The notes beneath the pieces are model-generated. The model was not told the DNA's origin, did no database searches, and saw only the letters and a program-made list of their open reading frames with translations. From contig JALMQS010000875.1 of the NCBI GenBank assembly GCA_024734495.1, positions 154,441 through 218,440 on the forward strand: a DNA stretch of 64,000 bases, read 5' to 3'. This DNA is from Forficula auricularia. Taxonomy: Eukaryota; Arthropoda; Insecta; Dermaptera; Forficulidae. The position numbers and the translations under genes are program-made. Every line of letters begins with the position of its first letter. The stretch's first letter is position 1. This document shows positions 9,591 through 21,882 of this stretch, piece by piece.

Positions 9591-11720
9591 AGTGATTTTA
9601 CTACAATTTCAACTCTTAATAAAATAATCACAAAAATAAAAGCTTCAACAGCTTCATTACTGATAAAAATTATTTTAATTTTTTTTTTTTAATGAATTTT
9701 TTACCAATTATTTTAAATTCAAAATCAAATTTAATAAAATACCTAATCTGTCAATAATTTAATAAATTGTCAATATATTTTCAGAGATTAAAAAAAAGTC
9801 TCCTCATGTTTTATGTTTAATTTGCACTGGTTATTTCGTTTTTTCATAAGCCTGGATTGCTGCTGCCTCTGCCTCATTGAATAATTTTGATTAAATAAAA
9901 TATTAGATCTGCTGAAAAGAGCGACGATTGATCATTAGTTGGGATTGTCCAAATGGCTGGAGCATCAAACCACCCTTTCCCTCCCCCGGCCATCCCCAAC
10001 CAAGGTTACATTTAAAATATCGTATTTGGAACCGGGCTATAATTAGATAGACCACAGACCTCAATTGATCGGTCAGGAATATTTCAAATAATCAGAAATA
10101 ATCTGGATACGAAGAATTTTCAAATGAGGTATGCTTTTCAAAAAAATTGTAATCTGTGGTCTTTATAGAGGTAAAACGGAATTTCCGAATGCAATCCATA
10201 CATACATGGACTGCATGTTTTTGAAATACGGATTTACGTTTTGCATTGTTCAATTGAAATCAAATCAATAATCGCCTCTGTCCAGATACTCGCCTAAATA
10301 TTTTTGATAGTTTTCGATCTTTTTTTAAATTTGTATTTATGACCTATATTTGTATTTTAACCTTGTTTTGTTCTGTTACTTTTTTACTTTTTGTATCGCC
10401 TTTAAAAACTAAATTACTCTCAAAATACCTGCATTGATTGAATATCTCTGAACTCAGTCTGAAAACAAATTTATCCAACAAATTTGAAAGATTTTGAATA
10501 ACCTTACAAGACTCAAATTCGAGAAAAAAGTCCAAACTTTTTCAATACTCTATACGATATCCGTAAATTTTAGCGATAAGTTTTTGTTAATTTTTTGAGA
10601 TCAAAAAGTTTTGACTTAGAAGTGCAGCTTAGTAAAATAAATTTAGGGAGTGTGCAATATACATAGGTATACCTATATATCTTTGAGAAGTCTTAGCAAA
10701 ATATTAATTTTCTATTTTTTAACCCTTTTTACCATTTTATCTTTGGAAAGACGATGTGAAAATAATTTTATATATTATTATAATTGTAAAAATTCATATT
10801 TCGTTACATTTTATATATTATTATAATTGTAAAAATTATATTTTCTAGTCTTTGAACAAAATAATATTTAAATATATATGTATATATTTTTCCAAAATAA
10901 GTTTAAATAAATGTATAAATTAGACGATTTATAAATAAATTAAAATTAAAATTAAAATTAAATTTTCATCGTATTTTTATCCTCTTTTTTTTCTTTTTAA
11001 ATTTGTTCCAAAATATTATACTGCAGCTCAAAACTCTATCCTCAGTGATTGTTAATCACTATATATACATATTATATAATATATATATTATATATTAAAA
11101 ACGGAGTATCTCAGGCTACAATTTAATTTAAAAAAATTAAGTAAATTAAATAATAAATAAATAAATAAAAGAAATAACATAAAATAATGATGAAAATATT
11201 TTTGTTATATATATATCCTTAATCTCAGACTCGCCATCTTCGATTTTCCGAGAGGGTTAGGATTGCAATGGGATTGTAAAAGGCAAACATTTTAGTACAG
11301 GAGAGGGAAAGAAGATAGATGACATTACACACAGTGAGAGGGAGAGAGAGCATATTGCATCTGTTTTAGTTCCCACGCGAATCCAATAAACAAATCTTCG
11401 ATAAGAGGTATTTACCAGTTAATATAAATTCCCTCTATTGAAATTCTTATTTTCATATTTTAAGCTTGATATTGATTTTATTATTCACAAAACCAAATAA
11501 ATAATAATTTATTTATTTTAAATACAAATGCTATATAAATGATATAATTAAGCTTGTAATGGATGGAAAAATATTAAATGTCATATTTATATCTATTTCA
11601 ATACACTTTTAAACAAAATGAATAAAGTATGATTTTTTGTCAAAAATAACTCTTAAATTATTTATTTCATGAAAAATGGTAAAACACAATAATGAATTTT
11701 ACATTGTATTGATATAAATA
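9591..11720. other. AT-rich spacer with short local duplications
   Basis: No gene seen. A unit of about 42 bp (TTTTATATATTATTATAATTG...) is repeated at about 10767 and 10809. 11219-11400 is less AT-rich and contains GAGAGGGAGAGAGAG, but no coding or RNA feature could be supported. Confidence 0.5.
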
Positions 11721-11722
11721 TT

Positions 11723-11860
11723 GGGAAACTGAGAACTCCGATACGCTGGTGGTCTAGATTGAAACTAGCCACTCCCCTACCAAGTATCTAATGGGAAACT
11801 GAGAATTCCGATACTCTCTTTCTGGTGGTCTTATTTGAAACTAGCCACTATGGTCCAACA
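11723..11860 (+). repeat. Tandem duplication, about 70-bp unit
   Basis: Two copies of a unit opening GGGAAACTGAGAA-TCCGATAC and closing TTGAAACTAGCCACT, at about 11724 and 11790. A weaker match (CTGGGAATTTCGATACTCTCT) lies near 45183. Confidence 0.7.
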
Positions 11861-12465
11861 AATTAAGCCACGCCCCACCAAGGTTCCCAATAGACAATTC
11901 CCGGAGCTGGTACTCGACGAGACGCGACGATATTAATATTTTTACATCAATAAACATTTAGATACATAGAGAGGTCCTAAATAATCTTATTAAGTTAAAG
12001 AAAGACTGATTAATAACTCTCTGTTTTCCATATCTAAACTAGACTTTGATTATAAAGGTACCACGCCGCCTGGATAATGTAATGTATGCATTTAATTAGA
12101 AGACTATGTTGTGGGGGTTGAATATTAAACTTTGTTCAGAGAGAATGGTGTAGGTTCAAGGTGAAACATAATTATTTCATAAAATTAAAAAAATGATTAC
12201 TACATAGGTAATATATTTTTTTATTTTATTGAATTTTAAACTATGAGTTTTTTCGTTAGGCTAGCTTTTTTCGGTAGATTTAGCCATAGAGAATGCGAAT
12301 GAGACGCCCAACATAAAGAGATTATTAAACATTTTCAGAATATTATTCACTCTTAAACGGTTGAATATATAAAGCTTAAATTTGGCACAATGTAAAATTA
12401 AAGGATTCAAGCTGGGAGAAAACATAAAAATTATCTCCAAAGCTAAACTATTCGATATAATTTTC

Positions 12466-12870
12466 TAATTTTCTTCAGGGCTATGGATTGTTGTTATAAC
12501 ATGGGATATACATGTATAATATGTTCATTATATTATATTGATAATATGAACATGTATATTGTACACCCCATTATATGAATCGCTCAGAAGTCAATACAGT
12601 TAAGTCCATAAAACAACCTTCGATATAATATTTTTAAATCCCATCCCCAATAGAAAATATTAAAAAAAAAAAGTAAGCCATATTGAGCCTTTTGTTCTAA
12701 ATAGAATAAACTTAATTTGTTGGATTAGAATATAAGAAAATTTAGATTTTTTCCAAAAGTGGACATAACCGCATTGGCTTCTGCGAGAATCATATTATAT
12801 TAATAATATGAACATTTTTAAAAATACATCCCATGTTATAGCAATCCAGAGTCCTGTGGAAGATAAGAAA
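12466..12870. mobile_element. Foldback element, about 400 bp
   Basis: Left outer motif CTATGGATTG...TATAACATGGGAT mirrors the right-hand ATCCCATGTTATAGCAATCCAGAG. The inner pair CGCTCAGAAGTCAAT...GTTAAGTCCA faces TGGACATAACCGCATTGGCTTCTGCG. Centre near 12668. No coding frame. Confidence 0.75.
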
Positions 12871-13640
12871 CTTAAATCCAAACGTTAACTTTTGAGATAT
12901 TTTCTTTTTTCTGACTGCTTAAACCATAAGTCTTATATGTATAATTAAATCTAAGGCATATTAAATTAGTGTATGATTAATAAGCTCATTCTTTTTATGA
13001 TTAAAAGAATTACCAAGATTTATTAGCGAAGATTAGCAGCCGCTAGAGGCACTAGTTAATGGGGGAAAAGACATATTTACCCACAAGAAATAGTTTGTTT
13101 ACTTTTTCATTTGCCGTTAACTAACACCCCAAGTGGTTTTTAATATACATTAGAAACTGATTATTATGTTAATTCCGTATCTTAAAACAAGTTTTCACTT
13201 TTTCCTCAATGTTTTTCTATTAATTACTATATAATAAATAATTTAATTGTGTTTAATTACAAAACAAATGAACAATACAGGCAGGGCCAGACCTTGAATC
13301 CTGCGAACTACGCGGTCGCAAAAGGCGCCAGCTGAAGGGTGGCACCAAACCAGAGAAGATATATTTTTTTTTAAAGGGAAAATATTTTTTAAAGAAAAGA
13401 GGTCGAATTTAATGTTAATGGATACGGATCCACGAATGAGGGATTTTTCCAAATTGAAAGCCAGAAGTTTCTTTATAACATGAATTTTTTTGTAAGAACA
13501 GAAACAAGAAGTTTAGGTAATAATTAACAAAATTCTATAAGTAGAAAATACTATGTAAATATGTTTTTAAAGAAAAATACCAACATACCATAGGTACCTT
13601 TTTTGAAGAAAATTGCAAGTGTAATTATTATTGGCAGAAT
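12871..13640. other. Spacer, no gene seen
   Basis: AT-rich. The GC-richer patch at 13280-13440 gives a short minus-strand frame without recognisable motifs. Confidence 0.4.
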
Positions 13641-13669
13641 TTGTGTCTAATGGAAAAGATTCTGTTTTG

Positions 13670-13882
13670 CCGAGAGTAGCAGAGTTGTTGAATCATAAAG
13701 AGAAACAAATAGGTTGTCCTCTGCTTGATATTTCTAATTATAAAGACTAATGATGAAGGCCAAGCCTTCGANNNNNNNNNNTCCGAGAGTAGCAGAGTTC
13801 TTGAATCATAAAAAGAAACAAAGAGGTTATCCTCTGCTTGATATTTCTAATAAAAAGACTGTCGTTGAAGGCCAAGCCTTCG
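13670..13882 (+). repeat. Two copies of a ~100-bp repeat separated by a 10-N gap
   Basis: 13670-13771 and 13783-13882 share CCGAGAGTAGCAGAGTT, TCCTCTGCTTGATATTTCTAA and GAAGGCCAAGCCTTCGA in order, with scattered differences. The gap (13772-13781) lies exactly between. Related single copies occur near 16106, 16312, 16646, 51424 and, inverted, 57983. Confidence 0.75.
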
Positions 13883-14966
13883 AAACTGTATTCTCAAACA
13901 AATAAATTATATAATCTTTAAAGAATTTGGTGTCGGTTCTATGTGAAACATTTTACTTATTATCAAATAAATTATATAATATATGCATATTTATATTTGT
14001 ATGTTTATTTGTATCAAGCCGAGGAAAAAGTCTTTGTTTCTTTTTAAGAATTTTTATCGATTTCTCCATTACAATATATTACACATTTATTATTATTAAG
14101 ATGTATTAGGGCGCCATAATATTGTTCGCTTACAATTAAAAAATGTCTAAAATCGGCCCTGGACTAATTAGAGAGATTTTCGAATATGAAATAAGTACTA
14201 TAATTATTGATGTTGCATAAATAAGGCAAACAAAACGGAATGTTCAACAAAGGGTATAATGGAATTTGTCCAAGTTTGAAATTGAAAGCTCTAACAATCA
14301 ATATTATTGGTCCTGAGGCTGGTGATCGTTAATTGGACCGGCCAGGCAGCCAACTGCTTTGAGCACATATAATAATAAATCCTGGCAAAAGTCACCAACT
14401 GGAGGGACACACGGACCTCTGGGATTATTTACCAGCTATTTATTTGACTTTCTATTTGGATTTCGACAAGATTAAACATTTTTTACAATAAAATTAGATC
14501 ACTAAATATATCTTCCCTCTCTTTCTGTCTGTTTCTTTTATTTATGTATTGATTTAAGGAAGATAAATATTTGTAATCGATCAAAGGAATAAAAAAAAAA
14601 AAAAAGAAAAATGAGAGAAAAATAAATAAATACCTAACTATTCCTCCAACGTACATTTCTCTGGTTGATTAAAAATTTATTCAATCATTAGTTGTTTCAA
14701 AAGTTTTACCAATTTGTTTTGTATTGGAGTAGATAATTTATAACAATTTTATATGGGCATAGAGCTGAAAGCTTTTGTCAATCGATTTCCTATAATTAAT
14801 ATTGGTTTAAAATTTTTTCTCTTATAGCTAATACTACATATTTTACAATGATTGACTTCGAACCGGCTTCTCAATTCCTAACCGTTATTGGTATCTGTCC
14901 TTTGGTAAACAGCGCTACTGGTGGTCAAAATAAAAACTAACACAATCGGATCATATTTATTATTTT
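13883..14966. other. AT-rich spacer, no gene seen
   Basis: No recognisable coding, RNA or repeat feature apart from A runs near 14590. Confidence 0.4.
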
Positions 14967-15868
14967 TACTTTGCTATACAGGGTATGGTCAAGTATTGTA
15001 ATCGTGGATGAAAAGAGTGGTATTTTTGCTTCTTTTTTTTCGAAATATCTCAAAAACAGCTGAAACTATTTTGATTAAAAAAATTGGGCAAAACCATGGC
15101 ATTTCGGTCTACAAAAAAGCTCTAATACTAACACAATAGGATCATATTTATTGTTTTTACTTTGCCATACAGGGTATGTTATGTATTGAATCGTGGATGA
15201 AAAAAGCGGTATTTTTGATTCTTTTTTTTCGAAATATCTCAAAAACGGCTTAAACTATTTTGATTAAAAAAATTGGGCAAAACCATGGCATTTCGGTCTA
15301 CAAAAAAGCCCTAATAAGTGAACATCTAAAAAATTATATTTTTCGAGATAATAATTGTTTTGTCAAATTGTCTGTTAGTCTGTGCGTTACCAAATTTTTG
15401 TGGGCGAGCTAGCTCTTAAACTAATGTGAATATCAAAACCAAATTTCACTCGTAGTTTTGGTGCATTGAGATTAAGAGCTTATTGGATTTTGGTGCATAT
15501 CGACCCAAAATTAAGGGGGAAAGTGGGGGTTAAAATTTAAAATAATAATATTTTCAAACTAAAAAAAACAAGAAAAATGAAATATTCTATAAAATGAATC
15601 TATAATAACGAATTTTTTTTCTGGCGCCAAAATTATGGGGGGGGGGGGGGCCCCCCCCAAAAATAAAAATCTATGCCATTTGAGCAAACTCCTCCAGATT
15701 TTGTATACAAAATCAGTGGACCGGCCCCCTAGAACACTAAAAAGGACAAAAACAAACCGCCTAAAATGGGGGGTTCAAAAAATGAAAATCTAGGCCCTTG
15801 TACCAAACTCAACCAGAAGTGTATGGTAAAGTCAAGTGGATGGCCACATCAGAACGTGTCAATTTATT
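14938..15868 (-). mobile_element. HINE/DINE-1-like element, copy B, with a duplicated end
   Basis: Reverse orientation to copy A: the hairpin end is at the left (TACAGGGTATGGTCAAGTATTG) and the other end is GTATGGTAAAGTCAAGTGGATGG followed by CCACATCAGAACGTG. The hairpin-end segment occurs twice in tandem, both copies starting ACTAACACAAT-GGATCATATTTATT (about 14937 and 15126), a ~189-bp duplication including adjacent DNA. The interior has G runs and the minisatellite units. No coding capacity. Confidence 0.7.
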
Positions 15869-17755
15869 ATTGTATACCTAAAGAAAGTTATTAAAAAAAA
15901 AATCAAGACAGATATTTAGTTTGTTGTTTACTATCTTTTGCTTTATTTAAATATTATTCGGCATCTCAATTTTTAAAAATTATCCTCGGTATCGTTGAAA
16001 ACTGTGCAGCTTACCCGTTTGTTTTAGTTATATTTTTGACCACGAGATTGCGTAGTGGTAAGAACCACTTACCAAGATAAATTTTAATTAAAAATATTTT
16101 GTTTGCAGAGAGGAGCAGATATGTTGATTCATGAAAAGAAACCATGAGATTGTCCTCTGCTTGATCCACACAAACATGTTAGAGACTATAATTAAGTAAG
16201 CTTATTCAGACACAAAAAAGTGACCAGCTTACAAAGACAAAAGAACGAATTTATTTACAACCCATGAGAATTAACAGATAGAATATTTCTAATTGAAAAG
16301 AATTTATTTTGCCGAGAATAACAGGGTCGTTGAATTCTCTTGAAGAATATTTCTAAAGCAAGCTTTGGGAGAATTATTGAATTTGATTCACATGAATGTA
16401 TCTATAAAATAGGGAGATAGAAAAACTTTTTTGATGGACCAGTGAGCTTAGAGAGATTAAAAGTTCAGTCATCTATGAACTGATAACTCGTTTAATATTG
16501 TATATATTATTAAAGGACTTTAAAATTATTAAATGAATATTTTCACAGTATCTATAACATCGAAATATTTACAAAACATTTATTATAAATTGTTATAAAG
16601 AATCATTTGTCGATTCATTAATAAAAAAATCTTTGAAAGTTTCTTTTTGCCGAAAGTAACAGAACTTTAATAAATTAAAGGAGAAAATAAAAGAGTGTGT
16701 CTTCTGCTGGAAACATATTTTTTAATTTATTTATAACGAAACTATAGTTAAAAATATATTAAATTTCCAGGAGAAGACACACTCTTTTATTTTTACCTTT
16801 AAGAAAATCTTTGATGAAAATTAATGGAAATAATAATAATAGCAATAATAAAGAAAATTTAAGATATATCGATTTCCCATACATAAAAGGGTTATCCGAA
16901 TATATCAAGAAAATATTATTAGTTCATATATTCATGCCACATTAAAAAAAAACCAATTCACACTGATTCTTTTTTTCAAAATTAAATATTCTCTATTAAA
17001 TCAAAATAATTTAGCTTAGATGTTTGATTGCTTAGATTGTGAAATGATATAGGTATATAGAATAGCTAAAACAATATTTAAAAACTAGAATTCACCATCA
17101 TAAATATTTACTTAGAATGTGCTAGCTATCGATTCAACTAATCTAGGAATCAATTTTGACATTTCTAATACCAAAATTTTAGATAAAGAGCGGAATTTAG
17201 AAAAAAATAATAATTTTAAATGATCGTATTTTTAAACAACAAAAATTCAATTAATAAAAGGTCAGATATGAACTGTTTTTTCTAATAAGTATATGTATAT
17301 CAAAAATTTAATTTAAAATAATTTTTCGTAAATATTTATACTTTTTATTTTTATAAATGAAATTTCATCTCCAAAACATCTGTTTCCTTGTCTACTTTTC
17401 ACAATACTTATTCATTTATTTAGTGTAGTTTATATTCATTTCTGAAAGCAACTTATTTTGATTTTTCAAATTTATTTAAATTGCCTTGATAAAGGGAGAA
17501 ATTCTCCCGAAAAGTTTGGAATTTTAATCATCATTTTGAAGATTGATTTTTTTTTTAATTTTAATATAATATAAAATATTATATATTTTAACTTTATGTG
17601 AATTTTCACTGTCAAATCCCACAAGAACCAGCAGCCCTCTTTAAATCTTTAACAGTCAAATATCAGATTATTAGCAAAAACACTTTTAGGGTGGTCCTTA
17701 TAAAATTATTTAATATTTTTTTTTCATTTTCTACATTTTCTTACCAAAATATAAT

Positions 17756-17786
<31 letters not shown>

Positions 17787-18010
17787 TTAACGGGCAGTCA
17801 CACCCTTTTTCATAAATCACAAGTACATGTATATAAATAGTAAAGTATGAGAAAAAAAATAATATAAAAATAAAGTATAAATGACAAAGACAATAGGAAA
17901 AGATAGATGATAACATAAACATATTATAATTATAAAACAAAGTCCAATGATAAAGGTATAAAAAAAAAAAAAAAAAATATAGATTATTAGTTAAATATAT
18001 AAAAAAAAAC
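15869..18010. other. AT-rich spacer with dispersed short repeats
   Basis: Members of the GAGAGTAGCAGAG family lie at about 16106-16175, 16312-16345 and 16640-16715. The last is mirrored at 16765-16810 (GAAGACACACTCTTTTAT), making a small palindrome centred near 16740. A CTTGATAAAGGGAG-AAATT-CTCCCGAAAAG hairpin at 17486-17513 is of Penelope-terminal type. A (TTTA)n tract lies at 17757-17790. No gene. Confidence 0.5.
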
Positions 18011-18260
18011 ATAAATAGACTTAATACAAATTATATAAATTTGAAATATAAATTCAGAACAAGATTATAAATCTAATATAAGTAGATATAAATACAAAAA
18101 ACAATAAATAAACTTAGTACAATTTATATAAATTTAAAATATAAATTCAGAACACAACATAAATTTAATATAATTAAATATAAATATAAAAACAAAGTAA
18201 ACTTAAAATAAATTATATAAATTTAAATCATAATATCAGAACATAGATATAAATTTAAAT
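18010..18260 (+). repeat. Imperfect tandem repeat, about 80-bp unit, three copies
   Basis: The motif AATTATATAAATTT-AAATATAAATTCAGAACA recurs at about 18030, 18121 and 18210 with diverged AT-rich linkers. Confidence 0.6.
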
Positions 18261-18383
18261 CATTTAGATCAACCATGGCAAAAAAACACAATTAATTAAG
18301 ATTTGATTTACCCACACTATAATATGCTAGAGAGCTCAGTTCTTTGTTTGGAAATACAAACATTGAGACTCAATTTTTTTCAA

Positions 18384-19094
18384 TTTACCATAAGGGTATG
18401 GTAAGTATTGTAATCGTGCATGAAAAAAGTATTTTTTTTTTTGCTTCTTTTTTTCGATATATCTCAAAAACTGCTGAAACAATTTTGATTAAAAAAATTG
18501 GGCGAAACGTTGGCATTTCGGTCTACAAAAACCTCTAATAAGTGAACATCGAAAAAATTATGTTTTTTGAGATAATAATTGTTTTGTCAAAATGTCTGTT
18601 AGTCTGTGCGTTATCAAATTTTTGTGGACGAGCTAGCTCAAAAACTAGTGTGAATATCGAAACCAAATTTCACACGTAGTTTTGGTCCATTGAGATTAAG
18701 AGCTGATTAGATTTTGGTGCATATCGACTCAAAATTAAGGGAGGAAGTGGGGGGGGGGGGTTAAAATTTAAAATAATAATATTTTCAAACTAAAAAAACA
18801 AGAAAAATGAAATATTCTATAAAATGAACCTATAATAACGAAATTATTTTTTTTCCCGGCGCCAAAATTATGGGGGGGGGGGGGGGTCAAAAATAAAAAT
18901 CTATGCCATTTGAGCAAACTCAACGAAATTTTGTATACATATCAGTGGGTCCCCAGAACAGTAAAAATGCAAAAACAAACTGGCAAAATGGGGGGGCGGG
19001 GGTCAAAAAAATGAAAATCTAGGCCTTGGACCAAACTCAACCAGAAGTGTATGGTAAAGACAAGTGGATGGCCACATCAGAACGTGTCAATTTA
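18384..19094 (-). mobile_element. HINE/DINE-1-like element, copy C
   Basis: Same order as copy B: a hairpin end (ACCATAAGGGTATGGT), the conserved body with GGACGAGCTAGCTCAAAAACT, a G run near 18750, minisatellite units with long G tracts, then GTATGGTAAAGACAAGTGGATGG. The hairpin stem is slightly damaged. Confidence 0.7.
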
Positions 19095-19778
19095 TCTTGA
19101 GATATAATCGGAATCCAACACATTTGAAAATCCGGCTAGTGTTGCTAGTTGAGTGTACCGAATAATTTTAAATTTATTGTATCGATAAAGAAATTCAATT
19201 TTGCTACTTTTAGAACAGGTTTCTTATAGTGTGTTTTATTTTACAGCATAACCTTCTTAACAAATTAATTATTGTGTATTTTAGCGGACACTTTTCGAAA
19301 AATCAATTGCCACAATTTTTATAAAATACTTCATGCTGTCGGCATTTATTTACTAATAGATTATCCCTATGATAAATGACTTAAGTGACCGACAATTCAA
19401 TGACCCCAAATTGCTATAAATGTAGCAATATTAGACGCCCGTCAAAATCGTATATTATCTAGTCAAATAACATTTCATAATAATTTGTATTGATTCTTTT
19501 AATTTTCTATGTAGTTGTGTATATAGTAATTCACAGTAACACTTTTAAGTATTTAACAAATGTAATATGAAATATTAGAAGTAACTTAAGCACAACATGA
19601 AATTTTTCTATACCCCGCGGTTCTCCCACATATTTTAAAATTAAAATATTTTTTGTTAAATTTAGCTAAATTATGGTATTAAGACTTAAAAATGGTTTTT
19701 ATATGTAAGTATATAAAAAAAAAGTTTTTAGGTACATTATTTTATACTTTTTAGTGCATTACTGACAAAAGCGTGTTT
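19095..19778. other. Spacer, no gene seen
   Basis: AT-rich DNA between two HINE-like copies; no repeat recognised. Confidence 0.4.
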
Positions 19779-20728
19779 TACTTTAGCATACAGGCTCTGG
19801 TCAAGTATTGTAATCGTGCATGTAAAAAGTGTTGTTTTTTTGCTTATTTTTTCGAAATATCTCAAAACGGCTGAAACTATTTTGATTAAAAAAATTGGGC
19901 GAAACCATGTCATTTCGGTCTACAAAAAAGCCCAAATATCTGAACATCGAAAAAATTATATTTTTCGAGATATTAATTATTTTGTCGGGGGAGTTGGGTT
20001 GGCTCAGTCAGTTAACGCATTGGCCTCGCTTCGACATAGATCGATTATGACGATGTTGAAGTGGGAGGCCGGGGTTCGATCCTAGCTGACAAATAAAAAT
20101 TTCTACCGGCCTAAAACTCGGCTCCCTCGCTAACCCTACTAACACTTTACTTATGTGCTGTCTAAATGGGCTTTGTTCCCGTTGATATTAAATCAAAAAA
20201 AAAAAAAAAAATTATTTTGTCAAAATATCTGTTAGTCTTTTTAGTTAGCCTGTGTGTTACCAAATTTTTGTGGACGAGCTAGCTCAAAAACTAGTGTGAA
20301 TATCAAACCAAATTTCACATGTAGTTTTGGTGCATTGAGATTAAGAGCTGATTATATTTTGATGCATATGGACCATAAATTAAGGGTGGGAGGGAGGGGG
20401 TTAAAAATTAAAATTATAATATTTTCAAACTAAAAAAAACAATAAACATGAAATATACTATAAAATGAACCTATAATAACGAAAATATTTTTTTTTCTGG
20501 GGCCAAAATTAGGGAGGGGAGTCGAAAAATAAAAATCTAGGCCATTTGAGCAAAGTCAACCAAATTTTGTACATAATCAGTGGACCCCTAGAAGTCTAAA
20601 AATGCACAAACTAATAGCCCAAAAGGGGGTTGGGGTCACAAAATGAAAATCTAGGCCCTTGTACCAAACTCAATCAGAAGTGTATGGTAAAGTCAAGTGG
20701 ATGGCCACATCAGGACGAGTCAATTTAT
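19779..20728 (-). mobile_element. HINE/DINE-1-like element, copy D, carrying a SINE
   Basis: Runs from TACTTTAGCATACAGGCTCTGG to GTATGGTAAAGTCAAGTGGATGG plus CCACATCAGGACGAG. The conserved body is interrupted at 19987-20209 by a SINE and resumes in register after it, so the element is older than the SINE insertion. Confidence 0.7.
19987..20209 (+). mobile_element. tRNA-derived SINE with 12-bp target duplication
   Basis: A pol III promoter is visible: A box in GTTGGCTCAGTCAGTTAACGC (about 19998-20018) and B box GGTTCGATCC (20073-20082), at the spacing of a tRNA gene with a long variable region. A tRNA-unrelated body of about 110 bp follows (CCGGCCTAAAACTCGGCTCC), ending in a run of As. AATTATTTTGTC occurs immediately before (19975-19986) and after (20210-20221), the direct repeat expected from LINE-driven target-primed insertion. 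The parental tRNA is not identified. Confidence 0.85.
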
Positions 20729-21490
20729 TTGATTTTTTTTCTGCAAGAATCAATATTTTCGCATTCTGTTAAAGTAAAAAATACCATGAAAAAAAATGTC
20801 AAAAAATACCAACCTTGTTAAGAAAATGCGCGAAGCTTTTAATTGAAAGGACCATCCCCGACGAGCCAAATTAAATATGTCAGCTGTCGATCAATGGCAA
20901 CTCTCGGGGGTTTTCTCTAATTAACGATATGTTTTGAATTATTTTTAACTTTGAAAATAAAACACGAGGTTCGATGACAAACCACTCTCTCCCCTAACCC
21001 TTCCGCTTCCACCCTTTCTACCACCACGCATTGCCGTGGTATTTGCCAGCTCTTTTTTATCGCCATTGTGTAGAACTGGTATTCATTTAGCCCTGGAAAT
21101 AATTTGAATATTATTATCGCGGTCATAACGCAGGAGAGAGAGAAAGGAAAAAATCAGTGAATGAACGATTAAAAAAAATGAAATTATAGATCCATTTATA
21201 TAGATCGGACTTTTATACAAAAAGATTTACATTTCATGATTATTCAAATAATTGAAATGAATGATTTTTAATGTTTTTTGTTTGTTCGTTTTAATACAAG
21301 AAATCATTAAGAAAATGATCTGAATCTAGAAAGAATATGAAGAGAAAATGAAAAGATTACTCAAAGTTTGGAAAACCTTGGTAATTTTTCCTAAAAATAC
21401 GGTTAGAACTTAGTGGTAGTTGTAACTTAACTATGTCTAGTGGGTCTGAGGGAGATTGAAGGGTTAATCCTTCCTTTTATATATATATAT
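20729..21490. other. Less AT-rich island, no gene assigned
   Basis: 20830-21150 has mixed composition, few homopolymers and no repeat seen elsewhere in the window. It includes TCTAATTAACGAT and a C/T-rich tract (ACCACTCTCTCCCC). No splice-flanked frame found. It could be a regulatory or conserved non-coding segment. Confidence 0.3.
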
Positions 21491-21491
21491 A

Positions 21492-21882
21492 TTGCAGTAA
21501 AAACCCGTTTTTTAGTAAGAATGCGTTTCACTGAATACCTTTGTCGCAACTAGAATTTACTGATGTTTGTTGAGTTTGGTTCAAAGGTTTAGAATCTTCA
21601 TTTTTGACCTTCTGCCTCATTTTGGGTGTTAATTTTAAAAAAATTTAAAACGAAAATGTCTAAAAATTAGAAGCAAATTTGTAGAGGATGTAATTTTTGA
21701 CATTTTCGTTTAAAATTTTTTGAAAATAAACACCCAAAATGAGACAGAAGGTCAAAAATGAAGATTCTAAACCTTTGAACCAAACTCAAGAAACATCAGT
21801 AAATTCTAATTGCCACAAACGTTTTCACTGAAACTCGTTTTAACTAGTAATAACCCGTTCTTACTAAAAACTTTTTACTGCA
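21492..21882. mobile_element. Foldback MITE, about 390 bp
   Basis: Left end TTGCAGTAAAAACCCG and right end CTTTTTACTGCAA are inverted. AGAATTTACTGATGTTT faces its complement near 21795, and GGTTTAGAATCTTCATTTTTGACC mirrors the right arm almost perfectly around a centre near 21680. The inner part is shared with 40580-40960. Confidence 0.8.

Noticed and set aside
17776..18012. Hydrophobic 78-codon frame with apparent membrane segments
   Set aside because: Produced by AT-rich microsatellite DNA (Phe/Tyr/Leu runs).
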